Made by a program: the position numbers and the translations under genes | Assembly: GCA_015179125.1 (NCBI GenBank) | Contig: WHVA01000145.1 | Span: 162,936 to 226,935, forward strand | DNA length: 64,000 bases | From: Gautieria morchelliformis | Taxonomy: Eukaryota > Basidiomycota > Agaricomycetes > Gomphales > Gomphaceae | Reading direction: 5' to 3' | Notes under the pieces: generated by a model | Told to the model about the DNA's origin: nothing | What the model saw: only the letters and a program-made list of their open reading frames with translations | The model's database searches: none | In this document: positions 33,077 through 43,222 of the stretch, one piece after another | How positions within the stretch are numbered: position 1 is the stretch's first letter | How the letters are laid out: every line of letters starts with the position of its first letter

Positions 33077-33604
33077 TTAGTCTATGACAATGATTTCATT
33101 GCCTTCGGGACTTAATATGACGTTGTCGAACAAGGCCTTCGTCCCTATCGAAAGGTCCTGTTCCTCCTCCTTGATTGTGAATGAACAATGGTCACGTTGC
33201 TCACCCGGGAGGATTCCTTTCCCTTTAGTTGCGCCAGCTTGGATGTCGAACGAGTCCTGATGCTTAGAGCGTACCATGTTCATGTATTCCACATTGACAT
33301 CTTCACCTGCGGTACCCGTTGCAAGAGGATGTATTGCGCCACCCCATACCCAACTAGCGTCGACCATTGCTTTGGCCTCTGAATGAGGACACCCTTCGCG
33401 TTTCTTGACCAATTCCACAGTAACCTCATGAGAAAGCACATATCGAAGGTACGTATGCCTGTCCAAGGGGCCAGGGCTTGATGTGTTGAATAATTCCATC
33501 GTCTTCTGGAAACATAGCTTCCAGAGCTTCCATTTCCTGTGTGTCCTTTTCCAGGACACAAGGTATAACAGCAGCGTCAACCTGCATATGCCCGCTAACG
33601 CCAC
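33077..33604 (-). CDS. Hypothetical 175-aa protein, possibly an RTC4-like domain remnant
   Basis: The frame contains HTYLRYVLSHEVTVELVKKR followed by GCPHSEAKAMVDASWVWGG and AIHPLATG. The alternation VLxHEVxxxLVxxxxGCxxxEAxxxxxxSxxxGxxIHP recalls the RTC4-like domain of agaricomycete proteins often found near KDZ transposons. The identification is weak. The first 35 residues are basic and hydrophobic and may be read-through of an upstream exon. No paralogue exists in the window. Confidence 0.35.
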   Translation of the reverse strand: MALAGICRLTLLLYLVSWKRTHRKWKLWKLCFQKTMELFNTSSPGPLDRHTYLRYVLSHEVTVELVKKREGCPHSEAKAMVDASWVWGGAIHPLATGTAGEDVNVEYMNMVRSKHQDSFDIQAGATKGKGILPGEQRDHCSFTIKEEEQDLSIGTKALFDNVILSPEGNEIIVID

Positions 33605-34010
33605 TTGTTTTTTCTGCTACTATTAATTATACTATATTAGGAAATATAACATCACATAATCATTGTGGGTGCTATGGGCGACCATGCCTCCTAGTGGGTA
33701 CTATGGTAATTTGAGGGCGTCATAGGGTTAGTGGGTCCATGGGTGTGTCCAGGGACCGGTCCGTGGACAAACTTCCGGCGGCAGGGTCTTCCTGGTGTAA
33801 AAGGTACCGAAATCTAATGTCGGAGTTTTCTCCAGTGGCGAACTTTTCAAAGCCGTGTTTATCTCCCATATTAAGCCGTTGATCAGATCCGAAAAGAAAG
33901 CTCAGACGTATAGTAATGTATCTTATCATGGTCTGAATACATGAGGTAAACCTACTCCATATTCCCGCTCTAAGCCAAGCTGTCCTAACCTAGTCGGGGT
34001 TTGTTTTCAG

Positions 34011-34257
34011 ACCCCTAAAACGTGGTGAATGGTTTCTGGATCGACAGGATACTGGTCATTCTCACCGCGTTTTAGGGCTTGGTAATCGTGGTCGGAATAT
34101 GTAGGCTAGTCTGATATAGAAGCGCCAACTCCTAGACATTAGTGGGTACTCGTGATCTACGATGATGTCGGCGCCGCGGACGTCTAAATACCTGGGGCTG
34201 GGTTCAATCTTCTGCAACCCCATGTCCTCAATCTTCAACATAGGATCACGAGTACCC
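34011..34257. other. Two adjacent inverted repeats (16 bp and 14 bp arms)
   Basis: CCCTAAAACGTGGTGA (34013) pairs with TCACCGCGTTTTAGGG (34062) with one mismatch. GGGTACTCGTGATC (34144) pairs perfectly with GATCACGAGTACCC (34244). A third copy of CCCTAAAACGCGGTG occurs at 41533 at the edge of unit U4. No gene is seen between 33605 and 34530. Confidence 0.5.
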
Positions 34258-34535
34258 AGGGTAACCCCACATCGTCGGTTGTCGGATTCTGTCATAGTAT
34301 GGATAAATCAGACCGACGCTTGATCCCGATCAGACTTCAGCCATGTGTGGCCACGCGGCAACACATGCAAGGGCATATGATTGCTCGTTCCCGGGCTGAA
34401 CTTGGAAAAATTTGGAGAGCAGCGACTTAACAATATATTAGTCACTACTAGTACTAGTAGAATTCTCTGAAGTCCTTTCCGATCCTGACCTTATGTAATT
34501 AGAGTACACTCGTTCTTCCTCTTTCACCACCACCA

Positions 34536-34600
34536 CCATGACCGTGATGTGTTTGCCCCATGTGGGCCAGTAGCACTGGGTGGGCACATCACGGTCATGG
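34536..34600. other. Perfect 16-bp inverted repeat
   Basis: CCATGACCGTGATGTG at 34536 and CACATCACGGTCATGG at 34585 with a 33-base loop. It lies just upstream of the DML1 fragment in a His/Thr-codon-like CACCAC context. It could be a breakpoint scar or a hairpin. Confidence 0.55.
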
Positions 34601-34818
34601 CCATGTGTGCTTTTTGCTTTTCGTGCCCCACAGCGCGTGCACACCACACCTCACAGACCACGGTGCGCGGGGGAACGGCGAGAGCGGCGACGGCACAGGG
34701 AAGGGCGCGGGCGCGTGAATGTGCGGGGCCATGTGCGTGTGCACCACCAGGTCCAACGTGTCATTCAGAGAGGGTCTTGCGCCAGATGTATGTCAGCGAC
34801 TACCACCGCCATTCTTAC

Positions 34819-35641
34819 CGATTCTGATGTCCCCCAGGGCTCTACGACCTTCTGCCCCCGCCTCCTCTTGATCGATTACAAGAGTAAATCCAACAGTGCA
34901 TATAAGTATATCTTAACCATCTCAAACACCATACAGGCAAATTTGCCTCTTATCAATGCTCTCAATGTTGGTGAAGAAGATGCCCCGGTCAATTCGACGT
35001 GGTCAGCTCCATTTTTGACATTCGCTCTTCATTTCCAACCTAGAAAACCTCAGGACAGGGCCTGTTTCGGAGCATCTCCAGGACCCTATCCCGCAGAGCT
35101 CATATCACGCCCGCCTTGACGCTGGGGGGGATGAAGAGGATGAAGATGACTTAGATGTGGAAATGGACGAAGGCGAGCACGATTCTGTCCCCGATCTCAC
35201 TTCGTCCATTCGCTTTTGGTTCGACTATTCACGCGTGTTTTACCATCCTCACGGTCTCCACCGCATCCCGGACCATGCAGAGTGGGAGCGCGAAGCCGGA
35301 TGGCCACAGAGTGTCACGTATGATATGGTGCGTTCACTTGACTACCCATATTGAAAAGTTCCATGAGACTGACAAGGGATGCATATACCCAGAATCAGGC
35401 TGTGCTGGAAGACTCCTTCAGACTATTTGCAGAAGAGTGCGACTTGTTACAGGTACGTCTTCTGCCGCAGGCCGCTTGTGCTCATCGCTTAATCGGACAC
35501 ATCCTTAGGGTGTCCAGCTGTGCATGGACGCGCCGTCTTTCGGCTCCTTTACAGTGTCACTTCTTTCCCGGTTCCGTGACGAGTACCCCAAACTCCCTGT
35601 CCTCAGCTTCTGTTCGCTCTTGCGGCATGATCCTGCTGAAG
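34819..35641 (+). pseudogene. DML1: Misato/DML1-family fragment (N-terminal half)
   Basis: Coding blocks in order: SDVPQGSTTFCPRLLLIDYK, LPLINALNV, PVSEHLQDPIPQSSYHARLD, an acidic stretch, RFWFDYSRVFYHPHGLHRIP with EWEREAGWPQSVTYDM, LEDSFRLFAEECDLLQ, and GVQLCMDAPSFGSF followed by RFRDEYPKLPVLSF. This matches the order in DML1/Misato, a tubulin-related protein of fungal mitochondria. Introns at about 34964-35040, 35326-35360 and 35451-35508 have GT-AG borders. The first exon (start with MREI-type sequence) and the C-terminal half are missing, and one splice phase does not fit, so the copy is not functional. Traces at 35880-36050 could be a decayed later exon. Confidence 0.65.
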
Positions 35642-35730
35642 TCAATTTCTCTTACGCAGTTATACGCAGATATGACTTGTATGGAATTACTCTGGACATA
35701 GATTTGGAAAGGGGCTATTCCTATTCGTAG

Positions 35731-36770
35731 AACTTTCCACTTCTCAGCTGGGCCAGGACGAAGCTGATGGCGCCTTTCATAGAACCGTTATTTTGGACAG
35801 TTTATCCTTATCCTGTATATCTTAGGTGAAGCCGTTCTTTCAAAACTGTCATATTTTAATCCCTTCAAAAAGTGTACACATGGCCATCTGCAGTTTCGCT
35901 GAAGGTGAGCTCGCATAGACATGGTACACACCTGGGCCACTGATTCCCCTTCAGTTGTATGTTTCCACTGCTGCCGTACACGAACTCTTTACTCACAGAC
36001 CCTCCGTTTCGGCAGCTGCACCGGTTTACGCTGGTGGGAATCGGGGTTGTAAGTCCAGGGAGCAGTTTTTATCATCAGTTGCCTTTCCTTAATTGGCTAC
36101 AGAGAAGCTGTCGCTATACTCAGCGTGCAGTGTAAGTACAAGTCTCGTATGTCGTTGCAATGTTGATATTTGATGAGCAGGTATCCTGATCACTCACGTA
36201 CATATGTTCTTTGCTTCATTTATTGGGCATTATGCAACTTTGAATTCGTCAGAGTTGGCGGTGGGTTGGGATATGGGTCGCTCGGGTCGTGGTGAACAAC
36301 CCGCATGTTTTCAGGGTGCGGGGAAGGCAGTGGAACGGCTCTTAAGGTAGAAAATAAAATTCTATGGGGCGGTGTGGACGTGATGTAGCTATGATGCATC
36401 GCGTTGAGGTGCTACCTATTAGAGTAATGGAACTAATTTTATCTCCACTGATCTGCCGGGTTTCGAGGGGCTCAAGTATAATTAGATTAGGACTACTTGC
36501 GAGGCTTAAACATGGATGTAGGTAATAACATCGCAAATACACGATATGCGCGGGCACAATTTGACAAGTTCATAAAAGCTTGTGCTCAGAGGAGGCGGGT
36601 CGGTCAGGCTGTGATGAGCTCACGTGTTATGATGCTGAATACCTATATTGTTTGGACCTACGAACGAGGACTAACATCTATGAAGGCATCTAAACTGAAC
36701 GCAAGGCACGCCATATTCATGATCCGAGTACCCCGACTGATCACAGCCCGAGCACCCACTATAACCCCGC
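35731..36770. other. Stretch without a recognisable gene
   Basis: It contains splice-like sites and a short open stretch (LYVSTAAVHELFTHRPSVSA near 35955-36015) that may belong to the DML1 remnant. The ORF at 36497-36814 runs into the mariner terminal repeat and is not supported. Nothing else is seen. Confidence 0.4.
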
Positions 36771-36992
36771 TACAGTTGCGGACAACCAAAGTCCACCAAC
36801 TTAGTAGCCAGTGACTGAGAGATTTGGGGGGTAATCTGACTTCAGATTCGGACTCAGGAATGCAAAATACGTCGAAAAACACTCCTTTGGAATTTTTCCC
36901 ACGAGGATTTCAGCCAGCCAAATTTTTGGACAAAAATTTCAAAAATTTAACATATAAAGGGTCATTTATCCGGTGTCTAAAGTAGGTACGTG

Positions 36993-39664
36993 TCAGTTGC
37001 GGCTGACAATTGCATCAAGATGCATCATAGCACTGCGTGAGACTGTACGATGGCCCTTTTGTTTTCTAACGGCCCATGCTGCTGCCTGCCCTGTCAGGCC
37101 ACTCCTGTAAGCACTCATGAACCGCCAGGCTCTGTTGATAAAACGTCGGATGACATCCACCGGGCAAGCATTGAGAGCAGCAAATGCTGCTTTTTTGGCA
37201 TCATCGAAGGTTCTCTTGGGCACTTGCCGATATCTGTACTTCACCCACCCCCAATACTTAGACAATGTGAATAAGTTGACAAATTACCAATTGAAGTAAA
37301 AGTAAATATTACCGTTTCAATGGGATTGAGTTCACAGTGGAACTTTGGGAGGAATATGCATTCATGCCCAGCCTCTTTTATGAGTGTTTCAAGCATAGAC
37401 ACCTGGTTTACAAAGTCATCTTGCTGGCTAAGCAGTCGAGCCATGCAGCACCGTTGACTCTCGAATGGACAGACAGGGGAACACTTTGCCTTGAGACCTT
37501 TAATATTAAACCCACGTTCTGTAAGAGTCTGTTCCAGGCCTTTCTGTTGGCCATCATCAGTGGTCATTCTCTGTACTTTGCCACGGAGTTCAGGTGTGGG
37601 ATTGTTGTGTGGAATAATTGTATCCTTCTGATGCTGTTGCTTGCCACCATTGCTTTTATTCATTTCAAATGCCTTGAGTGCATCTGGTGGCAGGCCGCAT
37701 GTGCAGATGACTGATCAAATATAAAAAGGGCTTGACAGCCAGGGTGTGCCGCTTCGAATGTTGGAATTGCTGAAGATTTCACTTGCTCAATGAGTTGAGC
37801 ACAATCCCAGTATGGATCTGCATTTGAACCAGGAAAGATGACCTTGCGTGCACTGGAGGAAATGCTGCCATCGTCATTGAAAGAAACCAACCGTCCATTC
37901 ACCCCCTCTATGAAGTCTGAGATGTGAATCAGCCGACCATTTCCTTTTTTCTGGAGGATTTGTTCACCCTTCTGTAGCCTGACATGGTTGATTAGATTCA
38001 AGTATAAGAATTAAATATACATACATACCAGGTAGAACCTTTGAAGTCATTTTGTTGACAGCAGCTCTCATCGTGAAACTCAGCAATGAGAAGCCTTTCA
38101 CCTGGCTGAAGTTTGGGTTCAACTTGCTTCAGCTCAGGCCCCTCAAATTTAATCATCTGTTGTTCATATTTCTCCATCATTGGGAGAAAAACCTCATTAC
38201 AATACTTGACAACGTCAGCCCTCTCATGGCCATCCATATACACCCCTTTTCGCAAGATGGTGGGTGTCCAGCCAAGCTTCACCAACCACCTCTGTGCAGT
38301 CCTCTCGCAGAGTGGTTTCTTCAAGGTAATATTCAGGGAGGGGAGAATCTGTGAGTTGAGGGCATGGCAGAAGAACTGAGGGGTGATTGAGCCAATGCGC
38401 TGTTCTGGAAGCCATGTTCTTGCCGCAACTTTGACAGCCTCATCTTTTAATAGAGACTGTGAGTTCTTGCTGCCACCCCTGGATTCAATAGGGAGCTGCT
38501 CAAATACTTGATATTGGCGTGCAAGACCTCTGATACGGCGTGCAAAATGTTCGCTGGATCCACCCTGCTTTTCATGCCACTGTGCTGCAACCTCCCTGCT
38601 TGAAGTGATCCAGCCATGACCCTTCAACCGAAGTGTGGCAAAATTACGAAGGATCATTAGCTGGTTGATGTCCTTCAGTGGCATATGTGCATGCTTTTTT
38701 TTCAAATCATCTTTGACTTGATCTCGCAAGTCCTTCCAGCCACGAATATTCACCAATGGCCTCACCATGTCTGTAACCTCATCTTCCCATGGCTCTTCTT
38801 CTCCAGCTGTGTCCCCTTCACCTCCTTCTTCACCTCCTTCTCCAGCTGTGTCCCCTTCGCCTCCCTCTTCGCCTCCTTCTCCAGCTGTGTCCCCTTCACC
38901 TCCTTCTCCACCAGCGTCCCCTCCTTCTTCAGCCTCACCATCGCTGCCACTTCCATCCTCTGTGCTTCTCTCCTTTCGCTTTCAGGACGTTGCAATAGGA
39001 GTAAGGTCTTCAAAGGAAAGTGGTGGAGGAGTAAGGGACTCTTGGTGAATCTGGATAGGAGCCGTGGCAGGTGCTTCAGAGCGGGCCACAACAGGCAGGC
39101 ACGTCACATAAGTATCAAGAGTTTGCTGACCCTCTAACATGGAACGATAACGACGCCGAGTGCGTTCTGATTTACTGCCGACATCTGGGCCTTTGACATA
39201 TTGTTTGGGACGAGCTGCGCAACAAAGGTTGGCCTATTTTTGAGTGCGGCAGAGACTTATAACTTACCTTTTTTATCCATCAATCGCTTCATCCTCTTTC
39301 TCTTCGACACTTCTGGCATCCAATCCTCATCACTCAGATCATCACCATTTGCCACGGCAAATTTCAGGAGTCTTGCATGCAAAACATGCTCCTCCTCCCC
39401 CAAACCCAGCCATCCAGTGTCAGAATCGACTGACCCATTGTCTTCGTTGTTCGACTCCTCCAATTCCTCCCAGTTTGGCCGCAAACTGTTGTTCTGGTGA
39501 GGTTCCCAGGCTGGGTCGTCTTCCTCTGTGCTGCTGGGATCAGTAGAAAGAGCAGCTGCTGAATGAAGCAGGGACACCTGGGAGGGTGCATCCACAGGTG
39601 AGACAACATGCTGGGCTTGGTTTCGAAGCCCAGTGATATTACGCTTTTGTTTCTTGCCTCGCAT
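36993..39664 (-). pseudogene. DDE transposase, copy 2, frameshifted in the catalytic domain
   Basis: It has the same four-exon structure as copy 1 and the same in-frame TGA before the acidic repeat. A one-base deletion at about 37695 (GGCAGGCCGC here, GGCAGCGCCGC in copy 1) shifts the frame right after the second catalytic Asp: FDQSSAHAAC... instead of FDQSSAHAALPPDALK. The downstream CELNPIE and YWGWVKYRYR blocks are still present out of frame. The product would lack the catalytic Glu, so this copy cannot be autonomous. Confidence 0.75.
38798..38911 (-). repeat. 39-bp minisatellite in transposase copy 2
   Basis: It is identical in unit and copy number to 3014-3127, so the array did not change after the two elements separated. 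Confidence 0.7.
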
Positions 39665-40100
39665 GCGTCAAGCTGGCCAAATCACGTGAGTATGTTATGT
39701 AATGTAATATTAAAATAATTATTTCGCCTGCATCCGTCGTGGAAATTTTTTTATTTCTTCAGAATCAGATTCAGCTTGAAGAAAGCTATCGATTCCGCTA
39801 TTTTCTATATTTTTAGCTATTTTTTTGGTGTCCGGCCAAATTTTGAAGGGCCAAATTTTCAAATAGCACGTTCTGAGGAATCGGCTCGTGGAAACCTGCC
39901 CGTAAGGACCTAAATAGACTCTATCTAGGCTTAAAAACGATGTTCTAATGCGGGTGGGGTGCCCATAACTGGTTAATCTTTTTAGTGGACTTTGGTTGTC
40001 CGCGACTGTAGATCTCACCTGCTCGTGAGAATTCCCACCACGATTACGAATCGGTAGCGGCGCATTGGCGCCAGTCCCCGACTCCTGGTGGGGCTAAGTA

Positions 40101-40212
40101 TAAACAATCGGTTACATTTCGGTTACATTTATGAATCAAAAACAATGGGTTACATTTCAGATTCTTAAACAAAGGGTTACATTTATGATTCTTAAACAAT
40201 TGGTTACATTTA
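40101..40212. repeat. Short tandem repeat around GGTTACATTT
   Basis: Five GGTTACATTT words alternate with ATGATTCTTAAACAA-type spacers, a degenerate repeat of about 30 bp. It lies between the mariner copy 2 right end and the unidentified gene. Confidence 0.7.
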
Positions 40213-40357
40213 TACCGATACTTGTCATGTGCGGTACGTCTGGGTCATTGTCACCCATCGGTCCGGAGTTGAATCCGGTGAAGCACACGACAAAGGTAGG
40301 TTGTTGCTGGCAGTAATTGAGAAAGGGCCTGGAACAGTAAATCGTTGCTGACATGCA

Positions 40358-41459
40358 TTAACTCGACTCAGGGACACGCAGCGCCCTTTTTGGAGGAGGG
40401 GCCATTTTGTCATTTGAATCGGTCGGAGGATGCTTGTGTTTAGCGGCGGTTTTGCCTCCTCGAGGAGCTGGGGTGGGAGTCAGGGGGGTAAGGGATGACT
40501 CGATAGATTCAGGCGGTGCACGTGAACTAGTCGATTCCGTCGGAGTAGCTGGTGAAGCGTCTTGTATCGTCGGCAGGACTTGCATACACTTGAGAATGAG
40601 CTGGTAAGCCCTGGATCCATTCGGATTCTTGTCATCGGGTTTGATGTGCCACCTTCGTTACAGCGAGTGTCAGCACGTCGACGGCATAGCCCTTTTGGAC
40701 ACGTACATGCGAAGCGTAGTTAGTACATCGACGAGCAATCCATCTGTCAGCGAAGAGTTGTACTGAAGTGGCGTAATCGTAGCCCCTTGTGAATCACGGA
40801 CGGGTGGGATAATGACCGGTACGGAACCCGCGACGTTCTTCATGGATGAGAATCATCCTTGTGGGTCGGGGAAGTCCACCAGAGTAAGTGTTTCTGAAGG
40901 ATACATGACGATAGGCTCCAAGTCAGGCAGCTGCACTTACTTTTCTTCGGCGTCGTAGGTGCATCGTTTGCGGTGGCCGCAGTGTGAGACAAACAATCAG
41001 GCAAGATGCCAGTCGGTGACGCAGCGGCAGGACCTGTAGCTAGGTTAGCAAACACGACAACATTATTAATACCAATCACTCACTTTCAAGTACGCTCCTT
41101 GTTATCTTAACAGGTGATCCGGCACTGGAAAACGGGACTTCGTCGAACAAGTTGTTGGAGTTAACCAAGACGAGGAAAGAGCCGTTTTCGTCGGCATGAT
41201 GATGCCGAGATAACGAGGGCAAGGGCACAACGGTACCATACGATCGGGGAGACCAACTATTAATAAGAACCTGGTGACCAAGGATTATGCAGGGACAAGA
41301 AAATACGGGAAAATGGATTATGAACAAGCGGGAGATTATGATGGGGGAATACAAAAAGGCTGACACGTGCCAAATGTTAGGAGTATCATGACCGCAACAG
41401 GTAACAGATAACGCAGGGAAAAATAAAAAAGGACAAACTTGATCATAAAACATGAACAT
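40358..41459 (-). CDS. Unidentified multi-exon gene
   Basis: Minus-strand exons joined by small GT-AG introns read SWSPRSYGTVVPLPSLSRHH, DENGSFLVLVNSNNLFDEVP and FSSAGSPVKITRSVLE. They continue with GPAAASPTGILPDCLSHTAA, NVAGSVPVIIPPVRDSQGA, ITPLQYNSSLTDGLLVDVL and TTLRM, then WHIKPDDKNPNGSRAYQLIL and KCMQVLPTIQD. The tail is Ser/Pro/Lys-rich and ends KRALRVPESS then a stop at 40358. Introns end at about 40635, 40860 and 41032. Frames stay open across exons, which suggests a real or recently real gene. The family is not recognised. The start is uncertain; the Met at 41459 abuts unit U4 and the true first exon may be lost. Confidence 0.5.
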
Positions 41460-43222
41460 TACAGGTACAGCAGGAATCCTTTACAGGTTGTGTCGACAGA
41501 ACCCTCCCCTCCTTTCAGTCGGAGTCGGGGACCCCTAAAACGCGGTGGATCTGAGCGAAAAGAGGCGTGTCGCACCCACCAAACAAAGACAAACAGCACA
41601 CCGACCCCGACTCGGCAGTTACGAGCAACATGACACAGACACAGACAACAAGTCGGGCATCTGGGCATCGTCGTCTTTGCATGGTACGCACATGTCATCC
41701 CTCCACTCCCTCATCTTTCACGGCATTACCACGCGTTCTACCCGTCTACTCCCCTCCCGGGCTTCATATCTTCCACCGCCCTCTCCGGCCCCCGGACATG
41801 ACGTTGTAATGATGTTTCCGGTGTGTCTGCCAGTGGAGGGGACGGTGGGGTGTGCGCCGGGTGTAGATAAGGCCAGCAAGAGCAACGGGCGCAGTGTGTA
41901 TTTCCCTTTGCATATCACCAGCCCGTCCATCCTGCATGACACGTTTGCTACCCTCTCCACCACGTCTTGCCATCCGTCCATCCGCCAGCATGACCCAGAC
42001 CCAGACACAAACACAAGCAGAGACCCTGGAGTCACAACCCTGCCCGGCGGAGGGTATGTCCCATTGCCCAGTCCCGCGTGGCTCTGACCGAGCGCTGTTC
42101 CTTAGACTCCATCCCGCCCCTCACGTCCCCCACTGCCCCGCCCCCGCCCACGGGGAATCAACTCGTGAAGCTCTTCCCGACTAGTCCCCGAGTGGCGGCT
42201 CCTTCCCACATGACACGCACGCCCACCACGACGCGGGGGCCTTCCCCGCGGATGACACGCGCTGCCCGTGCGAGACGTATGCCCGGGGCGAGCGCGAGAA
42301 GAGCAGGCACCTGGAGAGCGAGTGCGGCCGCTGTGCGTAGCGCGGGACGTCCGCGTGGTTCGGCGTGCAGGAGCGCGCATTTTTGAGGGCCGGTGGGCAC
42401 GAGGGCGTGCGCGTGCTCAAAGGCGGGCGCACGCGCGACGACGCCGATGTCCCCAGATGGTGGGAGTTCTTCAAGGCGCCGTCCGCGGCCGAGCGCAAGT
42501 TTCATGTCGCCGGCGGACGAGCCCCCGTGAAGCGGCGCAGGGGCCTGGGATGAGGCTGGGGCTGGAGAGCACCGCCGACGTCGATGAGTCGTTGGCGACG
42601 CTGGCCCTCTCACCGTGGGGCCGCGCGCGCAACGCACGTGAGCATGTGCGCGCGTCGCCCCCGCCGCCACACCGCACGTCCCCGCACCTCCGCACACACG
42701 CCTTCGCCCACAACAGCAACAAAAACGGCCGCACCCGCAGGGCCACACACGCCCCCCACCTCTAATTCTACACCCGCAAGCTCCCCCTTACCCGCGCACA
42801 CCACCGCCACCGCACCCGCCACCGCACCCTAACTCATACCAGCAGGCCTACCAATACCTGCCCCCGATCCCCCCAACCCCCTGGCCGCCGCGCGGGCAAA
42901 TACACGAAGAGCGTCTTCGTGAACCCGCCGCGCACGCCGCCGGCTCGGGAAACGGCCACGCACCCGCGCCCAACGCGTACCCCCCCACGCACGCACATAT
43001 GCTCCCCCCGCCGCTGCCCATGACCACGCAGCACGCGCACGCCTACCCGGCCGCGCCGCCGCCGCCTCCCCACTCCCGCCCCTCGCACGCATGAACCCGA
43101 ACGCGCTCGCCCCCATCGCAGCGCCTCCGCCGCGGGATGTTACGGGTCCCGGCGTAGGTCCTGGGGTCCATCCAGGGGCTGGTGTGGGGGTGCCGGGTTT
43201 GGTCCCTGTGCGGTGGCATTAG
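41460..43222 (+). pseudogene. TF-like gene, C-terminal half, unit U4
   Basis: Plus-strand blocks: SSFTALPRVLPVYSPPGL, SIRQHDPDPDTNT, NQLVKLFPTSP and GGSFPHDTHAHHDAGAF. They continue with RGEREKSRHLESECGRC, VQERAFLRAGGHEGVRVLKG, PVKRRRGLG, ESTADVDESLATLALSPW, AGKYTKSVFVNPP-like and VPGLVPVRWH. It is more diverged from the other copies than they are from each other, yet in places better preserved: the VQERAF..AGGHEGVRV block fits the ERAFFAQAGKEIVRV pattern of basidiomycete Zn2Cys6 proteins. Stops and frameshifts remain. It ends at 43222 and is followed directly by spacer sequence that elsewhere lies 1.2 kb further on, a deletion private to U4. Confidence 0.5.

Larger units (their letters stand above)
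36771..40010 (-). mobile_element. Tc1/mariner-like DNA transposon, copy 2
   Basis: A 3.24-kb element between TA dinucleotides (36771-36772 and 40009-40010), with ends CAGTTGCGGACAACC and GGTTGTCCGCGACTG. It lies in the same orientation as copy 1 and is about 98% identical. Flanking sequences are unrelated to those of copy 1, so this is an independent insertion rather than part of the unit duplication. Confidence 0.85.

Noticed and set aside
33721-34077. Telomere-like words (TAGGGTTAG, CCCTAAAA)
   Set aside because: Isolated words only, with no tandem array, so no telomere or interstitial telomeric repeat is claimed.
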